DNA from: Gnetum montanum
Taxonomy: Eukaryota > Streptophyta > Gnetopsida > Gnetales > Gnetaceae
Assembly: GCA_015680685.1 (NCBI GenBank)
Contig: MNCI01011963.1
Coordinates: 560,778 to 624,777, forward strand
Direction of reading: 5' to 3'
Length of the DNA: 64,000 nt
Both the position numbers and the translations under genes were made by a program. Shown in pieces: positions 11,244 to 22,434 of this stretch (position 1 is its first letter; each line of letters opens with the position of its first letter). The notes beneath the pieces were generated by a model. It did not search any database. It was not told the DNA's origin and worked only from the letters and a program-made list of their open reading frames with translations.

Positions 11244-12291
11244 TTAGAGCTCAAGCTCGTCGTGGAGATCAAGCTTTGTAGTGTCATCAACCTCTTCCTC
11301 ACTTTGTTCTCTATTTTCCCAACTAGTGTAGAAGTTTGTGTTTATAGAATTAACTTCATTTTTATCTCTCCATTGTAACCTACCAGTGCTAGGATATTCA
11401 GAGACTACATGGCCTCTTTCACCATATACCCAAAATTCTATGGAAAATGCACCAAAATTTAAATTTGTAGAATTTTTACCTTTCTCTTTACCTTTGGATT
11501 GATTGGGGCCTAGTTGGTTGAAGCTTCTCCCTTTCCTTACAAGAAGTCTTTGAGCTCTTCTTGATAGAAGAGTTATTTCATCTTCACTATTCATTTCTTG
11601 TTCAACCAACTTTTTTTCTTTTGATGCTAATTTTAGGATGATAGGCTTTCCTTTATCACTCCTTCACTTATGAGATTTATCTCATAAGAAATTAGAGGAT
11701 TTTGAAGCTCCTTAAATTTTAGCATTGAAAGTCTCTGATTTATTCCATAACAATGACCTTGGGTCTAAACTTGGGCTGTTGTACAATTCTAATCATTTTT
11801 ATAATTATATCACTTTCTAGCAAGTCCTTGACCATTCCTCTAATAGCTATGACAAGATCATTTTCCATAGAGAAGTAATCCTTAATCTTTTCTCATTTCT
11901 TCATTCTAAGCTTATCATATTCACTTTGCAATGCTAAGAGTTTTGACTCTTTAACTATAGACATGCCCTCATAAGTAGCCTCTAAGGTTTCTCATATTTC
12001 TTTAGCATTATAATACCCAACTATTCTATTATACTCTAATTTCTTCGATGTACAATATAAACAATTTTTGGCTTTAGAGCCATACATGAACTTATCTTTT
12101 TCTTCACCAGTCCATTTGTTCTATGGCTTGAGTGCTTTTGAGGTGCTATTGATGGATGATATGTAGCCTTTAAGAATTAACTCCCATACTTTGAATTCCA
12201 TAGAGTCAAAGAAGCCTTGCATCCTTGCCTTTCAATTTGCAAAGTCAAATCCATCAAACATCCATGGCTTTGTGAAAGACATCCCCTTCAT
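11244..12291 (-). pseudogene. Ty1/copia-type gag, truncated and frameshifted
   Basis: Translation on the minus strand from the ATG at 12291 gives the usual start of plant copia gag (FDGFDFANWKARM with one stop, then MEFKVWELILKGY), followed by a UBN2-type capsid and an altered zinc knuckle (FWVYGERGHVVSEYP, where C-x2-C-x4-H-x4-C is expected, so the Cys residues are lost). Several in-frame stops are present, for example near 12235 and 12120. The element stops just after the knuckle, at about 11244, where cullin intron-like sequence begins; protease, integrase and RT are absent. It is a decayed 5' fragment (LTR plus gag) lying directly 5' of the visible cullin exons. Confidence 0.7.
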
Positions 12292-12331
12292 TGTTCACTC
12301 TTGAGACTTTAAGCATGAATTTGAGAGTACT

Positions 12332-12345
12332 GAGCTCTAATATCA
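12332..12345 (-). promoter_or_regulatory. Primer binding site of the copia fragment (tRNA-iMet type)
   Basis: The minus strand reads TGATATTAGAGCTC, two bases after the LTR end. Plant copia elements carry TGGTATCAGAGC here, the complement of the initiator tRNA-Met 3' end. The two differences within the first 12 bases are G to A and C to T transitions. Confidence 0.7.
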
Positions 12346-12347
12346 CT

Positions 12348-13409
12348 TGTGAATTGAGAATTTTGAAGGAGGGTTAAATAAGTTCCCTAATTAAAAATTT
12401 CTACAACCACAAAAACATGACAATTTTACATGGTTTCCCAACTTGGATACATTCACACTTGGAGGGTAGAATCTATGCACAACTTTAGACTTTGTTTCTT
12501 CAAAATGTGGTTTGAAGGGCACCACACCCTATACAATCTTTAAGCTCCACTTCAGAGTGTTTCGTCACTGCGAAACCACTCAATCCCACAAGGTCTCAAC
12601 AAGCTCAAAATGTGGTTTAGAGGATTTCACAAACTTTACAAATTTGAGCTCCACACTAGAGTATTTTGATGTCCTAAAACCACTCAATCCTATAGGATCT
12701 TGACAAGCTCAACAAAGATGTCTTCTTGCAAGAAGCACATCAATCCCATAGGGTTACAAGAAAGAAAGAAAAGAAACAAGGAAAGAACATAAATGAATTT
12801 ACAAATCATTATACTTGAAGTTCAGTATAATCAAAATAAGCAAATGATGTTACAATGAAAAGGAAAGACAAATGCACTTAGATTAGCCAATGATGAATCT
12901 TTCTATGAATAGTGCTTGCATAATTCCCAAGATTTTCACTTTATCTTATAGCCTTGGAGTTTTTGAAAACTTCTTAGAATTCATGCAATGGCTTTCAAAC
13001 AACTAGTATAGACATCTACTTCAAAGTTTAGATGTCTATTTGAGATAGCCCCTAATGCAAGAGAGATGTCTACCTAGAAGAGTAGACATAGGCTTGTAGA
13101 TGTATATCTTCAAAGATAGATGTTTGTTGTTTTTTGTAGATGGCTAATTTACTTTTGCACTTTTGATTTTGAGACATTCCCTTGTCGATTTGACATCTTG
13201 AAAATCTTCAAAACATCTTCATTTGGCTTGTCGATTTCATTTTCATCCATGCTCTCATCTTGTCCATGTAGTCTTCAATTTGACATCATAACGTAGATCT
13301 TGTTTCTTGAAGTCTGAGATCTCCATGTGAAGTTCTTGTTCATGGACCTGCAAGATTATCATTACATACATACAATCTACATTCTTCATTTTTTAAGGTT
13401 TTGACATAT
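12348..13409 (-). repeat. 5' LTR of the copia-like fragment
   Basis: On the plus strand the LTR starts TGTGAATTGAG next to the primer site. The other end is set at ...GACATATCA (13409), where recognisable gypsy reverse transcriptase sequence begins. That right border is inferred from the neighbour and from the TG...CA rule; no second LTR is available for comparison. The interior has a tandem repeat at 12501-12709 and a cluster of TAGATGTCTA-like words at 13005-13130. Confidence 0.5.
12501..12709. repeat. Two-copy tandem repeat of about 105 bp in the copia LTR
   Basis: Units begin CAAAATGTGGTTT at 12501 and 12606 and end ...ACAAGCT. They share GCTCCAC and AAACCACTCAATCC at matching positions and differ by many point changes, so the duplication is old. 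Confidence 0.75.
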
Positions 13410-13755
13410 CAAAAGGTCAACATAGATTTCTTTAGTACATTAACAAGTAATCTTACCCACTCTTTGTCTACTATAGGGTATATGAATCCAACATTTAGAA
13501 GTTTTTCAACCTTCATTTTAATAACATGCTTTAATTTTGGATTCAACCTCTACTGTGGCTATCTCTTAGGTTTGATGGCTATAGCAATGTAGATTCTATG
13601 CTAGCATATGTGAGGATCAATCCTTATTATTTCATTGTATGACCAACCAAAGGCTATTGGCCATTTTTTTATGATTCTTGGTAACTTTTATTTCTATTCT
13701 TATGTTAGCTAGGCATTTAGAATTACCAGTTTACCATTTTTCAAAAACATATATT
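13410..13755 (-). pseudogene. Element Z, left piece: gypsy protease-RT linker and RT start
   Basis: The minus strand encodes FLKNGKLVI, then WPIAFGWSYNEI and KVEKLLNVGFIYPIVDKEW, the standard linker and first block of gypsy RT also seen at 26,970 and 48,950. It stops at 13410 against the copia LTR. Its upstream continuation (ELKKLLKSL) is found at about 53524-53550, on the far side of the 39.8-kb insertion. Confidence 0.75.
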
Positions 13756-13760
13756 TAAGA
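13756..13760. repeat. Target site duplication TAAGA, left copy
   Basis: TAAGA lies immediately left of the LTR terminus TGATGAG at 13761. The identical TAAGA lies immediately right of CTCATCA at 53518. The coding sequence of element Z is interrupted exactly between the two. Confidence 0.85.
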
Positions 13761-14827
13761 TGATGAGTAGCGAGCAGTACCTATGTGGCAACCATATGAA
13801 TCACCAGTGTTCACTTGCAAATGTGATTGTTATCTACATACACATTATCTAGGTAATGAACTTACAGATGTGATCATTGGCTTCTTAGTTCTAGTTGCGA
13901 GGTTCAATGGTATGGTTAAGTATAACTCAAGCACATGATTTGTATAACTTTTTTATTTATTTATTTCTCCTAAGGATGAAAATAAAGTAATTAATCTAGT
14001 AACTATTTAATGCCTTATCTAATACTAACTTAAGCATTTGTTCCCATCTACCGTACACATCTTGAACATGTTGCAACATTAGTGAGTTATTAAGTGTAAA
14101 CGCTACTGGGATTACCAAGCATTAACATATACTTGAGATGGTTCTACTTTTGTGCATTAATTGTCCATAATTAATTAATTAATTAAATGCATGAAAGTAA
14201 ATTTCATGAATAGGAAATCCTTTAGATAAATATTAGGCTAAGTCCAAGTGCTGCAAGGTTTATTAAGAAAGCTCATCTTTATTGTTGTTCACATTGAAGT
14301 GTCCAAGTATGATAATACTCAAATAAAGATCCATATACTTCTCAACTCCTATTGCAAGCACTTAAAAAAATATTCTAACTCTCAAATAAACAAACTATAA
14401 GAGCTTCACTATGCTACTAATCAATGAATGCCTTAAATGTGGCAGGTGCATGCATTTATATAAGAAAGACCAAACACTTTGTTAGTGTACAGTGGGAATG
14501 ATAAAACATGGCAACGTAGGGCCCTATAGGAGCATCAATAGAAAATCATACCTTACAGCCAAGAGGCCAGAGAGCAACCATCACCACCTAGGGGCAAGCT
14601 TCAACAACAAATTCCATCAAGATGAAAGGGAAAAGAGAAGAGGTTGATATATTAGGTATGTAGATGATTTGGTGGTCTTTAGTAGTTGAGATTATATTAT
14701 ATAGCCACTCAAACTAGCACATATGTATTAGGTTGATGCATCAATGGGTACCCATCAATGGGTACCCATCAACGGGATCACATCAATGCATTCGTGTCAA
14801 CTAGATCTAACCAATGATGACTCATCA
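13761..14827 (-). repeat. 3' LTR of element N
   Basis: It starts TGATGAGT and ends ACTCATCA, the family's 8-bp terminal inverted repeat. Along most of its length it aligns with the LTR at 52677-53518, sharing for example TTATTTCTCCTAA, AATATTAGGCTAAGTCCAAGT and CAACTAGATC. A TATA-type TTATATAA occurs at plus 14456-14463. It carries about 250 bp (14481-14730) absent from its partner. Next to the terminus the U3 has tandem GGGTACCCATCAAT units (14746-14774). Confidence 0.85.
14481..14730 (+). other. 250-bp segment inserted in U3 of N's 3' LTR
   Basis: The partner LTR at 53,430 passes directly from AAACACTT to a GATGCATC-type block, whereas here about 250 bp intervene. On the plus strand the segment encodes YIRYVDDLVVFSS between stops. 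This matches the Y-x-D-D core of reverse transcriptases and suggests a fragment captured from another retroelement. The open part is very short, so the RT origin is uncertain. Confidence 0.4.
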
Positions 14828-15855
14828 TATCTCGATGATTGAATGAAAATTCTTTCTTGAGTGAACAAAATTAAGAACAAGCTTTTTTAACAAAATTTTG
14901 AGAAGGTATGGGATTATTAATTTGCTAACTACAATTGACTCAAATGGACACTAAGTGCCCAAGTGTATGGATTTACAACTTTTACAAAAATTGGTGTTCA
15001 TGAAAATAAAATTGAACATCATGAAAAAATTGATAGATGAACCCCTTTTGCAATGGAAGACAAGAAGAAAATTAGATGATCCTAGGAGGTGAAGGCTTTT
15101 GAGATGCTGAAGGACCTTCTTCTACCTTTGGTGCATGTGGTAGTTACATTTGAGGTTGTGGCTATATCCTGCTATAGCTGCAACTGCTAGTGGAAAATAA
15201 AAATCATTTTGTAATGCTTTCATCTTCTCCTCCTTACTTTAGGGATTTTACATAGTTCATGCAACAACATCAATGTGGGTCAGTACTAGGACATCCCGCG
15301 GACAGTGCATTACAAGGAACAACTCCTTCACATTAATAAACTAGGCTACGAATTATTTATGTTCGATGTCAAATGTCCTAACAACATTTTGCAGCTCGAG
15401 ATAGTGATTCATTCTTTGGGCTTGGTTCTTAGTTATTGATCTTTGGTCTATGAATTGTGCTCTTAGAACTTCAAGTTTAGCATTGTCTATTTCTAGCTTT
15501 TTCTATCTTCTTATGATGTTTGAACTCAACTCGTACAATAGGCACAAGTTGACCACCTTCTTCTCTAATTTTAACCTTGACCTTACAATAGTTAGCATTA
15601 CCAAGTTTGCATAAAAGAGGTTGACAAGCTTCATGTACTCCATCATCTTCTTGATCTACACCTCCTTGAGGTGGAGTTTTACATTGTTGTACATGTTCAG
15701 TCCATCAAAGATGGGCTGCCACATGTCACCTCCTCATTGAAGCTGTTACTTTTGCCTTTGTTAATCTCTTTAAGAAGTCCAACGTGGTTCCTATAGTGAT
15801 TTTTGACCCTTTTGAAATTGAGGGCCTCATTTTTCTTGGTGGCAATCTCAATTAC
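14828..15855 (-). pseudogene. End of the extra ORF (coiled-coil tail), element N side
   Basis: The minus-strand sequence aligns with the last third of the extra ORF of element B (33725-34540) and its 3' flank. It shares GTTGAGTTCAAACATCA, TTTGACATCGAA and GACCCACATTGATG, followed by the same AAGGTATGGGATTATT tail before the LTR. The frame is broken by stops. At about 15855 it joins integrase sequence directly, so the pol end, spacer, internal promoter and first half of the extra ORF are missing. Confidence 0.65.
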
Positions 15856-18800
15856 TAATTTTTAGCATAAGTAAAGAACCTCCTAATGATCCAAATTAGT
15901 ATATTTGTGATCTCCTAGTTGGTTACCTCTGCTTGATCGTTGGCTTGGGGGTGATAAGGTATTGTTAATTTATGTTCAACCCCTAAGTGTTGCATTAATT
16001 TTCTAAGAGAGGTACCTGTGAAATGAGTTTCATTATTAGAAATTATTGAACGTGGCACCCCAAAGCTATTGATAATATTTTGTTGTATGAATATAGTAGT
16101 AGTGGATGATGTATAATCAGTAATAGCTACTGCTTCTACCCATTTCGTGTAGTAGTCAACTGCTATGATAACATATGCCTTTCCATTGGACATGGGTGTG
16201 ATGGATCCCATGAAGTCAACGCCTCATATGTCAAAAGGTTCTAGTGATTGAATCCACTATTGAGGACCTTCCATACAAGTGGTCATCCCCCTATCTTGTT
16301 GACAATGTTCATAAGACTTGAAAAATTGGTGGACATCCCTAAAGATTGTAGGCCAATAGTATCCTGCCATTAGGATTTTTATGTCTATGCGTCTTCTTGC
16401 ATAGAGGCCTCCACAAGGCCCTTCGTGAGCATCCTAGAGAACACACAGTTGATCTTCATCAAGGACACACCAACGAATCAAGCCATTAACATAAACCTTG
16501 TAGAGGTGTTCATTAATTTCCATGAAGTATTTTTCCGAATGAAGAAATTGTTACTTCTTTTTGAAATCCAAATCTTGTGGCATCTCCTAAGTGAGGAGAT
16601 AGGTGAGGATACTATTATATCATGTTATTTTTGTGGGCGTTTGTTCACTTATTACTCCAATAAAGAGGAGTTCGACTAGAAACTGGTCAAAGAGTAGGCT
16701 CTTCTCATCTTTATTATTCCATCTTAAATGAGAGAGGTGGTCAATGACCACGTTCTTGGTTCCTTTTCGATCTACCATTGCGAGATCAAATTCTTGCAAG
16801 ATCATGAGCCAATGTATGACATGAGGGCTCACCATTGGCTTATTCATGAGGAAGTAGATTACACTATGGTCCATGTGCACAAATACTTTATAGCCAAGCA
16901 CATAGTGCTTAAACTTTCCAAGAGCATACACCACTACCATTAACTCATTTTCTATGGTGGTGTAATTTGACTATGCTTCCACAATGCTTTGACTCATGCA
17001 GTGGATGTAATATGGACATTTATTATCATCCATCTTTGTGAGCACTACTCCCAAAGCATGGTTAAATGCATCCATCATGATATGCAAGGGTTTGGACTAG
17101 TCTGGTGCTCTAGAATTGGTGTTTCTACAAGTTTCTCTTTTAACTGTTGGAATGCATGTTCACTTTCCTTGGTCCAAATGCAAGGTACATCTTTAACATC
17201 TTAGAAAAATTCTCTATAAATTGCTAATAGCAGCTAGTGTATCTAAGGAATGATCAAACATCTTTAATGATCTCTGGTTGGCATGTTATTCCTTAGATGA
17301 CCCTTATCTTTTCTGGGTCTACCTTAATCCATTTTTCCAAAATTCGGTGCCCTAGCACAATGCCTTCTTGAACCATGAGATGGCTCTTTTGCAAGTTGAT
17401 TCGCAAGTTTGTTTCAACACATCACTTCAGTACTTGCTCTAGGTAGTCCAAGGCTTACCAAAATGTAGCTTGATAGGTAGAGAAGTCATCCATGAAGACT
17501 TCAATACCACTACCTATCTATTGTTGGAAGATACTAAGGACCAAGCATTAAAATGTTGCAAGGGCATTATACAAACCAAATAGCATCTTACAATATGCAA
17601 AAGTTCCCTAGGGACTCATGAATGTTGTCTTAGCCTAATCTTCTGGCACAATCTAGATTTGGTTATAGCCACTATAATCATCTAAGAAGCTATAATAACA
17701 ATGCTTGAATATGGTGTCTAACACCTGATCCAAAAATGGCAAGGAAAATGATCTTTCAATGTCATCATATTCAGTAGTCTAAAATCAATGCAAACCTACC
17801 ATTTTCCACCCTTCTTTGGCATAATTATAAGTGGACTAGCCCACTCACTATCCACAATTGGATAGATGAACCCCACCTTGAGTTTTTCAATTTCCTCTTT
17901 GATGATCTGCTTCAAGTTGGGATTTAGTTGCCTTTGTGGCTACCTTCTAGGCTTCATGGCTGAGTCAATGTAAATGCGATGTTAGCATATCCTTGGATTA
18001 ATTCCTATTACCCCAGGATATGACCAAGCAAATGTTGTTGGCCATTTGTTAACAAGCTTCATTAGCTTTTCTTTTTGTTTGGGATAAAGCTTAGCATTAA
18101 TTATGACCAATTTACCATTTTTTAGAAATGCATACTCCATACCAACTGATAAATTTTTTAGCTCTAAGGGCTCCTACTTAAAGTTATCAGAGATTTTTAA
18201 CTCTCCACAGCAGGTATCATCATCTCCATTAGAGAGTTTAGAATGAACATGTTCAATTTTGTTTATGCCTTCAACATAAGCACATGTTAGGATTTCATTT
18301 GGTTCCATGCATAATGTGTTGCTATTTGAGTCAACTATCAGCCACTGGGTGCCCTCTTATTTTGTGAATGTTATGTATCGATACCTTTAAATGTTAATTT
18401 CTTGTGCATACTAATTACATACTTTAATGTGTGTACTTCTAATCAACCAAATCTTTTGCACACAATTCCACCCATTATCACTGTACGTGATGCATGGAAT
18501 ATGTTTCTTCTCAATCTTGCCTAGTTTATTTTCCTTGGATATTTCTAAAGATAGGTCTCTTATACCCATACGTGCATCAACCATGCTTAACCAAGCTCTT
18601 CCCATAATGATGGGGAAGTCACTTTTGTAGTTGTCCATCTTGATCACTAGAAAATTAACAAGATAAGACCACCTACAAACTATGATCACAATGTCCTCTA
18701 CTAATTCCAAAGGGATAATAATTGATTGATCTACTAATTCTAGATGAATGTTTCTCTTCTTAAGAGGTGGTCCAGGCCTTACACATGTCATGAGAGATGA

Positions 18801-18990
18801 GATTAACTTCAGAACCAGAATCAAGAAGAGCCTTACATGGCTCATGTCTAGTGATCTATAGATAAATGAGTGGAATTCCTAGATTAGATTTTTTTGTGGG
18901 AATATTTCCAACCTTGATTTAGTTGGAAATAGCATGAGTTAGCATTATAGTACAAATCTAAGGTGGCACTTGGTTTGAAGGGGACTCAAA
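15856..18990 (-). pseudogene. Element A pol: protease, RT, RNase H, integrase
   Basis: Read right to left, the protease region (18845-18411) has DFPIIMGRAWLS and a stop-free stretch of 144 codons. RT (about 17980-17400) has EIEKLKVGFIYPI and the catalytic FMDDFS near 17490. RNase H (16940-16620) has ALGKFKHYVLGY and VHMDHSVIYFLMNK. Integrase (16211-15915) has AVDYYTKWVEA, SIISNNETHF and HPQANDQAEV. In integrase the second catalytic Asp (normally SDNG) reads Asn, while the first Asp and the Glu are kept. In-frame stops break the chain repeatedly, so it is inactive. The integrase 3' end is fused to the extra-ORF fragment at 15855. Confidence 0.8.
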
Positions 18991-21417
18991 CGTGTTTGAT
19001 GTAGAGGATGAGGGTGCTACAGATGCAAGATGATTAGTCAGACTAGATTGTGAGGGTTGAAGAGGACTACTAGGTTAGAAGAAAGGTCTTTTTCTTGATC
19101 GATTATCCTAACCACTTAGCTAGAAAGCTTATTGTCAATGTACAACCCTCATAGCATTTCATTGTTGCAACTATGAAGGAATCTCACTTTGTCTGGATGC
19201 AGTAGGAGGTAACTAGGTGGAAGGTGGAGGTGTGTGTGTAGGTGGATGCAGAGGGTGATATGGATATGAATATGGGTTTTCCCCTTGAGTAGATGCTGAA
19301 TGTGTTCGGTGGTACTCTAAAGGGTAATAGAGATACTAAAATGATCTATGACCTGAAAAACTTCTAAGGGAGACAGGTTGCTAAACACAGTACCCATATG
19401 GATCTAGTTGCCTATAAGGGTACTACTATGTTGGTGGTGGCATTCCCCACGATTGTGGTTGGTACCATTGTTGGTATTTTTCATAAGGTTGTGGAGGAGT
19501 TCCACTTGGGTAGTAAGCTTGTTGTTGCTGGTGGAACTGCCTTGGATTGTCTTGAGGATAAGGTAATTGTCTAGGTGCCTGCCTACGTGCTAATTGAGGA
19601 TTCAAGGCATACACCCTAGACTCTTGTAAGTGTGACACCATAGGGTAACATCCTTTTGGATGTTCGTATTGATAGATGTCACAATCAATTTCATCATCAT
19701 AGTTGGTTTGCACAAATTCCTCTACTGCTACAACTTTACCCTTACCTCTTTCGTAGACACATTTAGCTTCTTTTCATCATCTATAATTATGATCACTATT
19801 TTTCTCTTTGGATTCTTTAGTGATCTTCATAGCAATTTGAAAATTTTCATCCAAAGAGTTCCATAACTTATTAACCTTTGCCAAAATATCAGAAATGGAC
19901 TATTGGATGGGCAAGGTTTTCCTATTCACGACTTCATCAAGTGGTGACTCCTTCTCGTCACAAAATTGGACCTCCTATTTCCTGATGGAAAGATCCCTAT
20001 TATACTCTTTTACACTTTCCCTTTTTCGTAACTCACCTTTTTCTTTTGCTACCTACTCAATTAGCCTTTAGATCTGATGATCTCTTAGTTCAAATAATCT
20101 CCCTTGGGCATATACCCCAAGAGTTCTTCTAGTTTCTACTCTAATCCCATCTGTGATGTGGCAAAGTTATTCTCTCTAAGAATAACCATGACTAGGGCAT
20201 CGATGTAAGAGTGAATAGTATCGACCCATGGTGCCATCCAAGGGTTAATGTGTTCCCTATTTTCATTCTTGGATTTACCTTCTCAAATTAGACACTCTAG
20301 AGTATGTTTGATATTAGTTGTTAAATAGCTCTAACATGGTACTACATGAATGGGTTCTGGCTCTAAAGATCGATACCAACTTTCAACTTCTTTGATGGGT
20401 GTCCAGGAGAAAAGCTTGAGTTTTTGCCATTTATTCTCTATGTTGTGTAAGGCACAAGCATCATGAAAAGCTTATAGATGTGTCTAAAAATTAGAGTTGT
20501 ATCCCCCCTCAAATCTTGAGATATTATTCATGTCTAAGCACTTAATTTGACTATCTTTCATATGCTTGGTTGGAATTTTAACTACCTCTACAATGTTGAG
20601 CATACTTTAAGTCACTAATAGAGCTTCATCATCATCACTGTGTCGATGACATTGATGATGGTTTAGGCCACCCCTTAAATTTTGATGGCCTTCACGGTCA
20701 TTGTTATCTTATTGATTACCTTCATCATAATTATTTTGATGGTGGCTTCTATGAGAACCATTAGATGAAGAGGAATATTTGAAATCAAATAAAGAGGATG
20801 AAGAGTAAGGTGAACTACCACCACCACAGTAGTGTTCTCCATCACTCTTTGCTTATTACGATCACCATTCTTAGATCAATTGTTATTGTGATGCTTACCT
20901 AAGTCCCTACCTTGGCTATTGATTTTTTCTAAACCTAGTTTATGAATAGTGAATTGTAGGTTCAAGTTCACATCCTTGTCACCAGTATCAATGGGTGAAG
21001 AATCTTAATGTTGAGAACCTTCAAAGGGAGAATCCTCGTTGTCATCTTGATTTAGTAGGAATAAGGAATTAGTGAAATTTTTTCCCTTCGTAGCCTCATG
21101 GAGTTTCTCCTAACGTCAATCTTGTTTGTGTTGTGTTTTAGTGGTACAATAGTTTCGAGTTTCATAACCATTCACAATGTATTCTTCATGAAGATCTACT
21201 ATGCCCAACTTCTTAAGGGTTTTAAACAACATCCCAAACACAAATTAATTGGGGGGCAGGACGATGTTACCCTCCATATCATTCCATTGCAACTGCTCAT
21301 CTTGATGTAGGATGAAGATGAAGTTTGGTACAAACTTATCTACATGAGTATATACCACTTTGCACTCCTGTGAGACCGGCAATTTGACATCTTCGCACTT
21401 GTGAGAAGAATAAGAAA
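18991..21417 (-). pseudogene. Element A gag, decayed
   Basis: It matches element B gag collinearly. Near the start is ECKVVYTHVDKFVPNFIF (about 21370), in the middle a capsid with NNISRFEGGYNF-like sequence, and at the end a long Pro/Gln/Tyr-rich tail (19713-19426) including HPKGCYPMVSHLQESRVYALNP and YYPSGTPPQPYEKYQQW. No CCHC zinc knuckle is seen. The expected ATG context (about 21415) has decayed to AAATTTCT. Stops are scattered through the capsid. Confidence 0.7.
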
Positions 21418-21555
21418 TTTTGCAAAATAAAATAAAACTATCAATGTGCTTTTATAATTCTATATATAGTGGGAATGATATTAACCTTAAGGTTTGTACA
21501 ATGATATTAATGGTATTCACTTAGACCTAAGTAGTGTAGGTTTCAATGAAAAAAA

Positions 21556-21573
21556 TCCCTGGAAGTGGCACCA
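21556..21573 (-). promoter_or_regulatory. Primer binding site of element A (tRNA-Asp type)
   Basis: The minus strand reads TGGTGCCACTTCCAGGGA, one base after the LTR end CTCATCA. The plant tRNA-Asp complement used by many gypsy elements is TGGCGCCGTTGCCGGGGA; most positions agree. Confidence 0.7.
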
Positions 21574-21574
21574 A

Positions 21575-22434
21575 TGATGAGCAGTGAGGTACCCCTATGC
21601 CCAAACATACAAATCACAAAGCATTCATGCATGTTCCAGTCAAATTCTATGGACTTTATCATTTTCAGTGCACTAGTCCTCTAGGAAGTGAATCTTGCCT
21701 TAAGGTCAATCATTATCTTCCAAATTACACTTGTGATGTACAATGATATGGTTAAGTGTAATTGAGACATCTAATTTTTTATCATTTTGTATGTTTATGG
21801 TTTGGCATTCAAATGAAGATAAAAGTAATTAGCTTAACTAATTTAAACTAACTAATTAACTAGCATTTAACTAATCCTAACATAAGCATTCGATCCCACT
21901 TTTTGTACATGTCCTAAACCCACGCATCCACTACTAGGCAACCAAGTGCTATGCTACAGGGCATACCAAGCAATAATGCTACTAGGATTACCACGCGAAT
22001 ATGTGTTACACTCGAAGTGGTCATACTTGTGTGTCTAATTTATCTTGCCTAATTGCCTCATTAACTTAATTACTTGAAATAATTAATAAATAATTACAAC
22101 ATTAAATAAATTATTGAAAACATTAAATGCATAAATGAAAATAGCTAATCTATTCAAAATGCTGTAAGGTTTATTAGAAAGCTCGTCTTTATTGCCGCAA
22201 GCTCGTCTTTATTGCCGCAAGCTCGTCTTTATTGCCGCACAGACTATCATGCTCAGGTAAACAATGCTTAAATAAAGATCCACACATTCAATGACTCCTA
22301 CTACAAGCACTCAGGAGAAAAATTGTAACTTTCAAATGGAAAAACTGCAAGTTCTTCACTACAACTATAATCTCTTATGACATAAATGTAGCTAGTAGGC
22401 ATGTATTTATAGCTAAAAATAGGCACCATGTTGA
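21575..22434 (-). repeat. 5' LTR of element A, U3 end lost
   Basis: On the minus strand it ends CTCATCA next to the primer site. The TATA box GCTATAAATA is at plus 22404-22413. Upstream of TATA it matches the LTR at 45442 (CTATTTTTAGCTATAAATA, CCTACTAGC). It stops near 22434, where sequence of the opposite-facing LTR of element B begins, so the terminal TGATGAG is missing. Confidence 0.75.
22181..22239. repeat. Exact triplication of a 20-bp LTR word
   Basis: GCTCGTCTTTATTGCCGCAA occurs three times in a row (22181, 22201, 22221), the last cut after 19 bases. In the sense of element A each unit carries AATAAAG, so its LTR has three poly(A)-signal-like words where other copies have one. Confidence 0.9.

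Noticed and set aside
10964-11302. Taking the ATG at 11302 as the true start of the cullin-like protein
   Set aside because: The first 35 or so codons lie in copia-derived DNA and across a good splice acceptor; an upstream exon in phase 1 is the simpler reading. It is kept only as a possibility in the findings.
12512-12703. A 63-codon plus-strand open frame
   Set aside because: It lies in the tandem repeat of the copia LTR and its peptide simply repeats with the DNA.
15840-15900. The integrase to extra-ORF join in A as a retrotransposed splice product
   Set aside because: No GT follows the integrase breakpoint in B and no AG precedes the other breakpoint in a convincing context; the reverse-order join at 39697 also points to recombination.
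22181-22239. Short exact repeats as a CRISPR array
   Set aside because: Units abut without spacers, lie within an LTR, and the DNA is plant.
13761-22434. Pairing the LTR at 13761-14827 with the LTR at 21575-22434 as the two ends of element A
   Set aside because: They differ in subfamily. The 13761 LTR matches 52677-53518 much better, and those two share the TAAGA target duplication.
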